This document shows positions 25,076 to 33,578 of a stretch of DNA of 37,784 nucleotides, piece after piece. The stretch is from JALZUE01 sp051251725 (GTDB taxonomy: Bacteria; Pseudomonadota; Gammaproteobacteria; Enterobacterales; Alteromonadaceae). The notes under the pieces are model-generated. The model saw nothing but the letters and a program-made list of their open reading frames with translations. It was not told the DNA's origin and made no database searches. The DNA lies in NCBI GenBank assembly GCA_051251725.1, contig JBPOFN010000039.1:1-37784 (forward strand), written 5' to 3'. Position 1 is the first letter of the stretch, and each line of letters starts with the position of its first letter. The translations under genes were made by a program, and so were the position numbers.

Positions 25076-27022
25076 TTAACGCTTCAAATATTTGATCCTA
25101 TTATCCATCCAATAATTGAGCATAATTTGCTCATACGCTTGTCGGGGGATCGGCTTCACTTTCGTTTGCGGTTTTTGCCACGCCGCTTTCATCGCAATAA
25201 TAAATTGATAGCCCTTTGCTTCTTTTAATTGTGTCGCAATATTAAGCATTAATAACGCTTCCATCGCATTGGTGGAGTTTGCCACTAATTCTTGCAGCGC
25301 TGCGACCGGGTTTTCATTATTAACTAAACTTAAAAACTGCAGTGCTCGCGCTCTATTTAATAAAGTCGTGTCGTTTTTAGCAACCTCTTTTACCTGCTCA
25401 GAAAAATCTATTGCTGTTTTATCAAAAGATAATAAGGTGATCAACGCCCAGTAGCGATGCCATGGGTTGGTGGAAGTAAGTGCCTGGCTAATTTTTGCTT
25501 TTACTTCGCTGTATTGCCCTAACGATAAATTCGCAATATCAATTAGCTCAGCTATGACTAATTTATGCTCAGCAGCTTGGCTAGCCTTATTAAGCTGCAG
25601 ATTTGAAGTGACAATGTTCTGCCAATATTCTGGGTAAAATCCTAAGTCTGGTAACGATTTAAGCTTTTGGGTTAAGCGGTTCCTTAACGCCCGTAACCTT
25701 GAATTATGTTGTTTATCACCCGCGAGGTTGTTGGTTTCATAGGGATCATTGTTAATGTCGTATAACGCTTCAACCGGTTTTTTTTGGAAAAAACTTGCTT
25801 GCATAGCGTTAAGCTTACCCGCTAAGAAATAATCTTTCCATTGTTGAAATGCTGCTTGTTTATAGCGATAAGCGTTATATAAACTATCAGTATTAAATGG
25901 TTGAAAATGACGAACATATTTATATTGGTCAAGTCTAACACTTCTCACTAGATCATATTTTTCATCAAATCGGTCGGCAAATGCAAACGTTGTTTTACGC
26001 TGATTTAACGAGGCTAAGCTGACCTTTTCACCTAAAAAGGCATTGCCGTCATGATGTTCATTTTTATCTACGCCGGCAAGCGCTAATAATGTTGGCGCAA
26101 AATCAATAAAGCTGACAAAACCATCGACTCGGGTATTGGTTAAATTTTGCATATCTTTATTGAGTAAATGTTTGAAGTTTTCAGGAATTCGCACAATAAG
26201 CGGCACATGCAAACCGCGTTCATTGATGTAGCCTTTAGTGCCAGGTAAAACGCCACCATGATCGCCAAAATAAAATACAAAGGTATCTTCTAATAAACCA
26301 TCCGCTTTAAGTTTATCAATAACAGTGCCGATTTGGCTGTCAACTTTGACATGATTATCTAAATAACGGGCATGGGTATATCGAAATAAATCGGTGTCGG
26401 GGTAAATAGGCGCTAAATCAACCTTATTGACTTGATGTGTGGTGGGCTGATTAACAACATCAGTACTTGGAAAATGTAAGCTGCCTTCATGGGTTGTTCC
26501 CCAAGTTTGCATATGGAAAAAAGGCTGGCCGGCTTTTCTATCGCGCCAACTGGCATTATGTTTTGATAAACTCCACGTTGGCTGTTTTTCAACAAAATTA
26601 AAATCTGTTTTAACATCGTTTGAAGTAAAATAGCCAGCATCTTGCAATAAGCTACCGATGGGCTTTAAGCCATCAGGTAAAACCGCTTGCTGATAAGTTC
26701 GATGATGTTGCGTCGCTATTTTCGCGGCATAAGCACCGGTTGCTAAGGTTGTTCTTGCGGTTGAGCAAACTGGCGCATTTGAAAAGGCATTATTAAAAAT
26801 TAAACCTTGTTGGGCTAAGGCTTCAACATTCGGCATGATCGCGCCACGTTGATTGTAAAGCCTTAAATAATCACTACTATTATCTTCTGATAATAACCAA
26901 ACAAAATTTGGTTTTTTAACTGTGCTTACGCCGTTGACCTCACTAACTGTTGAATCATCAGCAAAAACCCCATTAGCTAACGAACAACACATTAAAAAAA
27001 TTATTTTATTTTTAAACCCCAC
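25076..27022 (-). CDS. Exported sulfatase (S1 family)
   Basis: A formylglycine-type sulfatase that would remove sulfate esters or N-sulfates from a glycan in the periplasm. I choose the GTG at 27022 because AGGA lies six bases upstream of it; the TTG at 27028 touches that site. A signal peptide follows (FKNKIIFLMCCSLANGVFA). Marks: PNFVWLLSEDNSSDYL (metal ligands), APVCSTARTTLATGAYA with the cysteine to be converted, YFGDHGGVLPGTKGYINERGLHVPLIVR, and EALYDINNDPYETNNLA. The C-terminal 170 residues look helical and repeat-like. In the CxPxR consensus the third residue is T here, a variant. No maturation enzyme is in the window. It is probably the partner of the facing glycosidase-like gene. Confidence 0.92.
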   Translation of the reverse strand: MGFKNKIIFLMCCSLANGVFADDSTVSEVNGVSTVKKPNFVWLLSEDNSSDYLRLYNQRGAIMPNVEALAQQGLIFNNAFSNAPVCSTARTTLATGAYAAKIATQHHRTYQQAVLPDGLKPIGSLLQDAGYFTSNDVKTDFNFVEKQPTWSLSKHNASWRDRKAGQPFFHMQTWGTTHEGSLHFPSTDVVNQPTTHQVNKVDLAPIYPDTDLFRYTHARYLDNHVKVDSQIGTVIDKLKADGLLEDTFVFYFGDHGGVLPGTKGYINERGLHVPLIVRIPENFKHLLNKDMQNLTNTRVDGFVSFIDFAPTLLALAGVDKNEHHDGNAFLGEKVSLASLNQRKTTFAFADRFDEKYDLVRSVRLDQYKYVRHFQPFNTDSLYNAYRYKQAAFQQWKDYFLAGKLNAMQASFFQKKPVEALYDINNDPYETNNLAGDKQHNSRLRALRNRLTQKLKSLPDLGFYPEYWQNIVTSNLQLNKASQAAEHKLVIAELIDIANLSLGQYSEVKAKISQALTSTNPWHRYWALITLLSFDKTAIDFSEQVKEVAKNDTTLLNRARALQFLSLVNNENPVAALQELVANSTNAMEALLMLNIATQLKEAKGYQFIIAMKAAWQKPQTKVKPIPRQAYEQIMLNYWMDNRIKYLKR

Positions 27023-27038
27023 ACTCAATCCTTTTTAT

Positions 27039-27076
27039 ATTTAATTAATATCATTTGTATATCATATTAATTAAAT
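27039..27076. promoter_or_regulatory. 13-bp perfect inverted repeat before the sulfatase gene
   Basis: ATTTAATTAATAT (27039-27051) and ATATTAATTAAAT (27064-27076) are exact complements around a 12-base spacer, ending about 10-17 bases before the sulfatase start. It could be a regulator site or a leader hairpin close to the ribosome binding site. The remaining bases to the module terminator at 27179 are AT-rich with no gene. Confidence 0.5.
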
Positions 27077-27152
27077 TAACTCGCCAAAGCATTTTATTTA
27101 CATAACCTTACTTTAGCTTTATAACTTGCGCCAATAGATATTATCAAAACAA

Positions 27153-27179
27153 AAAAAGGCGCCATATTGGCGCCTTTTT
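27153..27179 (-). terminator. Terminator of cytochrome-propeller module copy A
   Basis: AAAAAGGCGCCA and TGGCGCCTTTTT around TAT form a perfect 12-bp stem after the propeller gene stop. A nearly identical terminator ends copy B at 30460-30484, so the terminator was duplicated with the module. Confidence 0.9.
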
Positions 27180-27209
27180 CAAGTAATTATCATGATCAAT
27201 TCACATACA

Positions 27210-28676
27210 TTACAACAGTTGGTTAAGGGTGTAATACACTTTAGACACTGAGGTTTTTTCGCCTTGGCTATTTTTAAGTCCCATAAACTCAACCACTACG
27301 ATTTTGTCTTGTGTTAAGGCTAAGTCTAAATTAACAGTTTTTTTGTCTTTTGACAGCTTAACCTTAGTTACCGCTAATGGTTTTTCATTGTGCTTATCTG
27401 AGCCGTATTTGTTGGTATAACTATAGTTATACTCAGAAACATTAAATGACTCAGCGGTGACAGATGCTTCGCTTAGCGCTTCAGTAAAGCTTAATTTAAA
27501 GCCTGTTTTAGTGAGTTTCATCTCAAGTAGTTCGAATGGCATGTCACCATTCCACACCACTTTTTCTAACCCAAACGGCTTGTCACCTTTAGAGCCCCAA
27601 CCGCGCGCGGTTTGTCCGATCCACAGTTGACCTTTGTTATCAAAGCTCAGGCGAATGTTGCCGCTTTGAAAGCCATTAATAAAGTTAAGAACCGCACCTT
27701 GGTATTTTCCGTTTACTTTATCTAATAACACGCGAAAAACATTAGACTGGGTTTGATCGCCGATAAAGATTTGATTTTCAAACGGGCCAAACTTTCCTTG
27801 GCTTACATCCCACTCAGGGTTACCAGGTGAGTTTGCCACTTCAACATGTGGGATCCAAACTACCGGTTTTTCACGCATTTTATCAAAAACTTCAAAGTCC
27901 CAACGCTTATCTCGTACTTTATTAAGTCCCCAGTCAGGGTGATCAATTAACGAGACCGGATGGCCATAAAACTTATCTTTTTCTAACAAATGTAATTTCG
28001 AGGTTTCAACCCAATCACCTTGGTTGTCGGTATAAAACAATTCATTATTCGGGCTAATACCTATTCCTGCTGGCGAACGTAAACCCGAAGCAAATGGAAT
28101 AAACTTACCCTCTTTTGTTACTTGATATGCCCAGCCGCGATAGCCGCCGGCACTGTCCATTGCACCTAGTGCTAACGCATCAGGTGTGCCGTGGCCTAAA
28201 TTTAAGGTGCCATAATAATTACCGTCTTTATCTTTAACCGGCGCAAAGTTAAATTCATGGTAATTATCATGAAAACTCCAATCATCGGCTAAGGTAATAT
28301 AATCATCGGCAACACCATCATTATCGGTATCAACTAAACGCGTTAATTCGGGTTTATGACCAACAACAATACTGCCATCGTCATCGCACAATAAACCCGT
28401 TGGTTCATGTAAACCGTCAGCAAATTTACTCCATTTATCACCTGAAAGTTTCCACACTTCGCCAAAACGGGTCGCGACAAAGACTTCGTCTTTATCATTA
28501 ACATCGACACCTGTGGCATGAAAACGAACATTCTCCGGTGTCTCTACCGTGACAATTTCATAACCTTTTGGAATATAGGTCGTTTTATTTTTTGCAAAAG
28601 CAGCGCTACTAATGATGCTACTGGCAATGCTGGCAACAATTAACGCACTGGTTAACAAAGATTTTTTAAATTTCAT
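27210..28676 (-). CDS. Exported sorbosone/glucose dehydrogenase-like beta-propeller protein, copy A
   Basis: A 488-residue protein with a signal peptide (cleavage near SSAAFA-KN). Residues 35-380 form a beta-propeller of the sorbosone/soluble glucose dehydrogenase type (DUF7133-like): EVFVATRFGEVWKL, DGLHEPTGLLCDDDGSIVVGHKPELTRLVDTDNDGVADDY (a calcium-loop-like DTDNDG), GLRSPAGIGISPNNELFYTDNQGDWV and FIGDQTQSNVFRV. The last 100 residues form a beta-sandwich ending in KVYYTLNQLL, a tail I associate with Planctomycetes and Verrucomicrobia proteins. It may be a quinoprotein-like oxidoreductase or only a binding propeller. It lies six bases after the cytochrome gene, its likely electron acceptor. 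Copy B at 30515-31981 is almost identical. Confidence 0.78.
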   Translation of the reverse strand: MKFKKSLLTSALIVASIASSIISSAAFAKNKTTYIPKGYEIVTVETPENVRFHATGVDVNDKDEVFVATRFGEVWKLSGDKWSKFADGLHEPTGLLCDDDGSIVVGHKPELTRLVDTDNDGVADDYITLADDWSFHDNYHEFNFAPVKDKDGNYYGTLNLGHGTPDALALGAMDSAGGYRGWAYQVTKEGKFIPFASGLRSPAGIGISPNNELFYTDNQGDWVETSKLHLLEKDKFYGHPVSLIDHPDWGLNKVRDKRWDFEVFDKMREKPVVWIPHVEVANSPGNPEWDVSQGKFGPFENQIFIGDQTQSNVFRVLLDKVNGKYQGAVLNFINGFQSGNIRLSFDNKGQLWIGQTARGWGSKGDKPFGLEKVVWNGDMPFELLEMKLTKTGFKLSFTEALSEASVTAESFNVSEYNYSYTNKYGSDKHNEKPLAVTKVKLSKDKKTVNLDLALTQDKIVVVEFMGLKNSQGEKTSVSKVYYTLNQLL

Positions 28677-28682
28677 ATTTGC

Positions 28683-30011
28683 CTACTCCGCAAGTGAGAT
28701 TGTTAATTGATATTGCTGACCGGTTTTCATATCGAGTGTAAATTGATTGCCATCGACTTGGCCATCTTCACTTTTAAAAGCAAGATTTTTTGCTGTGGGT
28801 AAAGTAAAAGCCACTGACCCGTTATTGCCTTGAGTTAATTGATAAGATAACACTAATGTTTTGTTATTAATTGGCGTTGCCGACACTGAAAATTGTTGCT
28901 CACCTAATTGATATTCAAAGGTCGGATTACCTTTGCGGTTATATTTGATAAATTGACATTGACTGTGTGCTACGTTTTTATGGGCAATACTGGCAGGCGC
29001 ATGAAAGCCCCAGTCACCTAAAATAACACTGCCATCACGGCCACGGCCTTCAATATTAGGGCCAATGTTTAACATTTCCCCGGTCCAAAAACCGGCCACG
29101 GCACAATCTTTGGTACTAAAGGCATAATTCACTTTTTCAGGGTAACCTACTGATATCGCGCGCGTTGGTAAATTAACAGTTTTTTTACGCATCACGACAA
29201 TGTCAGATTCAGCTTTAATATTAACCGTCGCTTTATTTAAAAAAGCCTTACCACTTGTGGTTAAAGCAAATAACTTTTGGGTGATTTTTTCATCGGTAAC
29301 AAACAGCTTATGATCTTTATTACTTTTTGGATTACTGCCAGCGGTAGAGTATCTTAGCTTAAAGTTACGTTTCCCTTTCTTTAATAACCAAGAGTTTTTC
29401 AACCACTCTTTTGAAGTTTGTTCCATCACTTCGCCATCAATAATAATTTCAATATTTTGCTTGTAAACCATACCAAATACATTTGAAGCTAATTGACTGT
29501 CTGTATATAAATCACCTTCAAATTCGATAATATAATCTTTCACTTCTGGTAGCGAAAAGTCCATTAAATTATTACTTAATATACCTGACTTTTTAACTTT
29601 TAAATCAGCTAAAATATTAAATGTTGACGGAGAATCAGGAGTGATATGGTAAATTTTATAGCTTAAATTTCTTAAACCTTCTTGTCTTGATAAAATATAA
29701 GCAACAATATCTGTTAACTGTTGTTCAGAATAAACATTGGCAAACGCTGGCATACCGGCATTGCCAAAGCCTTTTTTAATATTGGCTAAAATTTCTTCGC
29801 TACTATCACCATGAACCCACTGTTCATCTTTTAAATTAAAACCAGCGCCACCATCAAGGTTTTTACCATGACAGCCGGCACAAGTGCTTTCAAATAATGA
29901 CTTACCGTTTTCAATATCGGCTGCCGATGACATCGTCGACAATGTCATTAATGCACTGATAAATGCAGTTTTATAATAGCTTTTATGTAACTTATTGGTA
30001 AAAATATACAA
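28683..30011 (-). CDS. Exported c-type cytochrome with DUF6797-like domain, copy A
   Basis: A periplasmic protein of 442 residues. I place the start at TTG 30011, because AGGGG lies six bases upstream and the paralogue uses the same position and gives the same length; an upstream TTG at 30032 would add seven residues across that site. After a signal peptide (near SSAADIENG) comes a monohaem cytochrome c domain: LFESTCAGCHGKNLDGG (haem motif CAGCH), with Met ligand probably in AGMPAF, ending at about residue 115. The middle (115-270) is of unknown fold. The C-terminal part has DCAVAGFWTGEMLNIGPNIEGRGRDGSVILG, a DUF6797-like block common in PVC-group proteins. It probably transfers electrons from the propeller protein encoded just downstream. 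Confidence 0.82.
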   Translation of the reverse strand: MYIFTNKLHKSYYKTAFISALMTLSTMSSAADIENGKSLFESTCAGCHGKNLDGGAGFNLKDEQWVHGDSSEEILANIKKGFGNAGMPAFANVYSEQQLTDIVAYILSRQEGLRNLSYKIYHITPDSPSTFNILADLKVKKSGILSNNLMDFSLPEVKDYIIEFEGDLYTDSQLASNVFGMVYKQNIEIIIDGEVMEQTSKEWLKNSWLLKKGKRNFKLRYSTAGSNPKSNKDHKLFVTDEKITQKLFALTTSGKAFLNKATVNIKAESDIVVMRKKTVNLPTRAISVGYPEKVNYAFSTKDCAVAGFWTGEMLNIGPNIEGRGRDGSVILGDWGFHAPASIAHKNVAHSQCQFIKYNRKGNPTFEYQLGEQQFSVSATPINNKTLVLSYQLTQGNNGSVAFTLPTAKNLAFKSEDGQVDGNQFTLDMKTGQQYQLTISLAE

Positions 30012-30032
30012 ATGATTCCCCTTTAAAATCAA

Positions 30033-30459
30033 AATACTCTTTTCCCTTTTGCAACATGATTAAGAAATAATCGTCGCACTCAAAATAGTTAACGCTAACA
30101 GTTTCACTGTCTAAAACGATGTTCTATGTTGATTTTTATCCCTATTTAGCAAACGTTAATCACATAGGAAAGTTCAAAATGCTTTACAACCCATCAACTA
30201 GATGTCCGTAATATACCCTTTGCTGCGATTTAACACACCTATGAAAGTACCAAAAATCAAAATTATTTTTTAAACTAGCAGTAAATATAAATTTATATTT
30301 AATTATTCTCATTTACATACCGTATACACAATATAAAATTGCTAATCCATTTAATTTACCTAACCTTACTTAATCTCAACAATATTTTGCAATTTTATTG
30401 CTTTCCGTTAAATGGTAGAGCTAACAGTCATCGGTATTTAGTTGAAATCTGTAAACAAA
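30033..30459. other. Gene-free stretch between the two module copies
   Basis: No gene is visible. It contains the operator-like site of copy A (30082-30100), presumably its promoter, and a 20-bp perfect AT palindrome at 30282-30301 centred between AAATATAA and TTATATTT arms. The terminator of copy B lies at its far end. Confidence 0.6.
30082..30100 (-). promoter_or_regulatory. LacI-type operator-like site before module copy A
   Basis: AAAATAGTTAACGCTAACA is shared exactly with 33391-33409 before copy B. Read on the gene strand, the core TGTTAGCGTTAACT has near-symmetric half-sites around a central CG, as in LacI-family operators. It lies about 76 bases before the start codon and includes a -10-like TAACTAT, so a repressor role is plausible. 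Confidence 0.55.
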
Positions 30460-30484
30460 AAAAGGCGCCAATATGGCGCCTTTT
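30460..30484 (-). terminator. Terminator of cytochrome-propeller module copy B
   Basis: AAAAGGCGCCA and TGGCGCCTTTT around ATA, the counterpart of the terminator at 27153-27179. Confidence 0.9.
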
Positions 30485-30514
30485 CAAATGATTATCATGA
30501 TCAATTTACATACA

Positions 30515-31981
30515 TTACAACAGCTGGTTAAGGGTGTAATACACTTTAGAGACTGAGGTTTTTTCGCCTTGGTTATTTTTAAGGCCGATAAACTCAACCA
30601 CTACTATTTTGTCTTGTGTTAGGCCTAAGTCAAAATTAACGGATTTCTTATCATCTGATAGCTTAACCTTAGTTACCGCTAATGGTTTTTCATTATGCTT
30701 GTCTGAACCATAATTATCAGTGTAACTATAGTTATATTCATAAACGTTAAAGGACTCAGCATTCACTGATGATGCACTTAACTCTTCAGTAAAGCTTAAT
30801 TTAAATCCGGTCTTCGTTAGCTTCATAGCAAGTAATTCGAACGGCATATCACCATTCCACACTACTTTTTCTAACCCAAACGGCTTGTCACCTTTAGAGC
30901 CCCAACCGCGGGCAGTTTGTCCGATCCACAGTTGACCTTTGTTATCAAAGCTCAGACGAATATTGCCGCTTTGAAAACCATTAATAAAGTTAAGAACCGC
31001 ACCTTGGTATTTTCCGTTTACTTTATCTAATAACACGCGAAAAACATTAGACTGAGTTTGATCGCCGATAAAAATTTGATTTTCAAACGGGCCAAACTTT
31101 CCTTGAGTTACGTCCCATTCAGGATTACCTGGTGAGTTTGCCACTTCCACATGCGGGATCCAAACTACCGGTTTTTCGCGCAGTTGGTCGAACATGGCAA
31201 AATTATCTTTGTTTTCACGGATTTTTCCCCGTCCCCAATCAGGATGATCAATTAACGAGACCGGATGACCATAAAACTTATCTTTTTCTAACAAATGTAG
31301 TTTCGAGGTTTCAACCCAATCACCTTGGTTGTCGGTATAGAACAATTCATTATTCGGGCTAATGCCTATCCCTGCCGGCGAGCGTAAACCAGAAGCAAAT
31401 GGGATAAATTTTCCGTCTTTGCTTACTTGATATGCCCAGCCGCGATAGCCACCGGCACTGTCCATTGCACCTAGTGCTAACGCATCCGGTGTGCCATGAC
31501 CTAAATTTAAGGTGCCATAATAATTACCATCCTTATCTTTAACCGGCGCAAAATTAAATTCATGATAGTTATCATGAAAGCTCCAATCATCAGCTAAGGT
31601 AATATAATCATCGGCAACACCATCATTATCGGTATCGACTAAGCGCGTTAACTCTGGTTTATGACCAACAACGATACTGCCGTCGTCATCGCACAATAAA
31701 CCCGTTGGTTCATGTAAACCGTCGGCAAATTTACTCCATTTATCACCCGAAAGTTTCCACACTTCGCCAAAACGGGTCGCGACAAAGACTTCATCTTTAT
31801 CATTAACATCTAAGCCAGTTGCATGAAAGCGAACATTTTCTGGGGTCGCCACGGTAATAATTTCATAACCTTTGGGAATATAGGTAGTTTGATTTTTTGC
31901 AAAAGCAGCGCTACTAATGATGCTACTGGCAATGCTGGCAACAATGAACGCACTGGTTAACAAAGATTTTTTAAATTTCAT
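30515..31981 (-). CDS. Exported sorbosone/glucose dehydrogenase-like beta-propeller protein, copy B
   Basis: Paralogue of the protein at 27210-28676, also 488 residues, with the same signal peptide, propeller and C-terminal beta-sandwich. Differences are few and clustered: the loop after HPDW (RGKIRENKDNFAMFDQLREKP against LNKVRDKRWDFEVFDKMREKP), which may touch the substrate or partner, and scattered changes in the last 100 residues. Signature segments DTDNDGVADDY, GLRSPAGIGISPNNELFYTDNQGDW and IGDQTQSNVFRVL are unchanged. It follows its own cytochrome gene by six bases and ends at its own terminator. The duplication is recent or kept similar by gene conversion. Confidence 0.78.
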   Translation of the reverse strand: MKFKKSLLTSAFIVASIASSIISSAAFAKNQTTYIPKGYEIITVATPENVRFHATGLDVNDKDEVFVATRFGEVWKLSGDKWSKFADGLHEPTGLLCDDDGSIVVGHKPELTRLVDTDNDGVADDYITLADDWSFHDNYHEFNFAPVKDKDGNYYGTLNLGHGTPDALALGAMDSAGGYRGWAYQVSKDGKFIPFASGLRSPAGIGISPNNELFYTDNQGDWVETSKLHLLEKDKFYGHPVSLIDHPDWGRGKIRENKDNFAMFDQLREKPVVWIPHVEVANSPGNPEWDVTQGKFGPFENQIFIGDQTQSNVFRVLLDKVNGKYQGAVLNFINGFQSGNIRLSFDNKGQLWIGQTARGWGSKGDKPFGLEKVVWNGDMPFELLAMKLTKTGFKLSFTEELSASSVNAESFNVYEYNYSYTDNYGSDKHNEKPLAVTKVKLSDDKKSVNFDLGLTQDKIVVVEFIGLKNNQGEKTSVSKVYYTLNQLL

Positions 31982-31987
31982 ATTCGC

Positions 31988-33316
31988 TTACTCCGCAAGT
32001 GAGATTGTTAATTGATATTGCTGACCGGTTTTCATATCGATAGTAAATTGATTACCATCAACTTGGCCATCTTCACTCGTAAATGAGATGTTTTTGGCTG
32101 TGGGTAAACTAAAAGCCACTTGCCCGCTCTTACCTTGAGTTAATTGATAAGACAGTACTAAGTTTCTACTATTTATTGGCGTTGCTGACACAGAAAATTG
32201 TTGCTCACCTAATTGATATTCAAAGGTCGGATTACCTTTACGGTTATATTTGATAAATTGACATTGACTGCGCTGTGCATTTTTATGGGTAATACTGGCT
32301 GGCGCATGAAAGCCCCAGTCGCCTAAAATAACACTGCCATCACGGCCACGGCCTTCAATATTAGGGCCAATGTTTAACATTTCCCCGGTCCAAAAACCGG
32401 CCACGGCACAATCTTTGGTACTAAAGGCATAATTCACTTTTTCAGGGTAACCTACTGATATAGCGCGCGTTGGTAAGTTAACGGTTTTTTTACGCATCAC
32501 GACGATGTTGGAATCAGCCGTAACATTAACTGTCGCTTTATTTAAAAAGGTTTTGCCACTCGTACTTAAGGCAAATAGCTTTTGAGTAAGCGCGTCATTG
32601 GCAACATATAAGTTATAGTTACGATTCTGAGTTGCAGGATTTCCGGCTGTGGTATAACTAAATTTCACTTTTTGTTTACCGCGCACTAACAACCAAGCAT
32701 TATTCATCCAAGCACGAGAGGTTAAATCAATTTTTACACCATTAATTTCAACTTCAAAACGCTCACGTTTAGTTGTGGTTAGTAATTTAGTATCCGTATT
32801 GGTAGGCGCATATAAATCACCTTCAAATTCAATAATAAAGTCTTTTACTTCGGGTAAGTTAAAGTCCATTAAATTACTGGAAACTTTACCTGATTTGCTA
32901 ACTTTTAAATCAGCGATATTATCTAACGGCGAGGTTGCTTCTGGATTAATATGGTAAATTTTATAGGTTAAATTTCTGAAACCTTCTTGTCTTGATAAGA
33001 TATAAGCAACAATATCTTTTAACTGCGGCTCAGAATAAACATTAGCAAACGCTGGCATACCGGCAGTACCAAAGCCTTTTTTAACATTGGCAAGAATTTC
33101 TTCGCTACTATCGCCATGAACCCACTGTTCATCTTTTAAATTAAATCCCGCACCGCCTTCAAGGCTTTTGCCATGACAGCCAGCACACGTGCTTTCAAAT
33201 AATGACTTTCCGTTTTCAATATTGGCCGCTGGTGACAGTGTTGAAAATGTCATTATTGCGCTGATAAAGACAGCTTTATAATAGTTTGTCTGTAACTTAT
33301 GAGTAAAAATATGCAA
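31988..33316 (-). CDS. Exported c-type cytochrome with DUF6797-like domain, copy B
   Basis: A 442-residue paralogue of the protein at 28683-30011. The start is TTG at 33316 with GGGG six bases upstream; this layout fixes the start of copy A too. The signal peptide ends near SPAANIENG, and the haem motif CAGCH is in FESTCAGCHGKSLEGG. The cytochrome domain and the last 170 residues are close to copy A, while residues of about 120-260 differ strongly, including a longer loop (YAPTNTDTKLLTTTKRERFEVEI region). The conserved ends with a diverged middle suggest that the middle carries the specific function, such as ligand or partner choice. It forms a two-gene unit with the propeller gene of copy B. 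Confidence 0.82.
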   Translation of the reverse strand: MHIFTHKLQTNYYKAVFISAIMTFSTLSPAANIENGKSLFESTCAGCHGKSLEGGAGFNLKDEQWVHGDSSEEILANVKKGFGTAGMPAFANVYSEPQLKDIVAYILSRQEGFRNLTYKIYHINPEATSPLDNIADLKVSKSGKVSSNLMDFNLPEVKDFIIEFEGDLYAPTNTDTKLLTTTKRERFEVEINGVKIDLTSRAWMNNAWLLVRGKQKVKFSYTTAGNPATQNRNYNLYVANDALTQKLFALSTSGKTFLNKATVNVTADSNIVVMRKKTVNLPTRAISVGYPEKVNYAFSTKDCAVAGFWTGEMLNIGPNIEGRGRDGSVILGDWGFHAPASITHKNAQRSQCQFIKYNRKGNPTFEYQLGEQQFSVSATPINSRNLVLSYQLTQGKSGQVAFSLPTAKNISFTSEDGQVDGNQFTIDMKTGQQYQLTISLAE

Positions 33317-33390
33317 ATCAATCCCCTTTAAGATCTTAATCTTTTTCTATTAATCGCCGTGCTTATTCACCATTAAGCAGCACAGTAGTT

Positions 33391-33409
33391 AAAATAGTTA
33401 ACGCTAACA
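33391..33409 (-). promoter_or_regulatory. LacI-type operator-like site before module copy B
   Basis: The same 19-mer as at 30082-30100, about 80 bases before the TTG start of the copy B cytochrome gene. Sequences around it differ between the copies, so its identity suggests selection. Confidence 0.55.
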
Positions 33410-33422
33410 TTCTCACATATAA

Positions 33423-33452
33423 AAAAAGGGATTAATAGTATAATCCCTTTTT
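33423..33452 (-). terminator. Intrinsic terminator, probably of dcd
   Basis: AAAAAGGGATTA (33423-33434) and TAATCCCTTTTT (33441-33452) form a perfect 12-bp stem; on the minus strand a run of T follows. It lies about 130 bases after the dcd stop, with no gene between. Confidence 0.82.
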
Positions 33453-33578
33453 ATTAATCAAATTAAATCACAAAACAGACCAGATACAATCACAACCAAG
33501 CCAAAATGTAGATAAAGATGAGCATGTATCAACAAATTTAATCATACATGTTGAATGATTAAATTAGCTTAATTAACA

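Noticed and set aside
27153..33452. Composite transposon or insertion sequence as the cause of the duplication
   Set aside because: No transposase, no terminal inverted repeats and no target duplication are visible; a plain tandem duplication explains the pattern.
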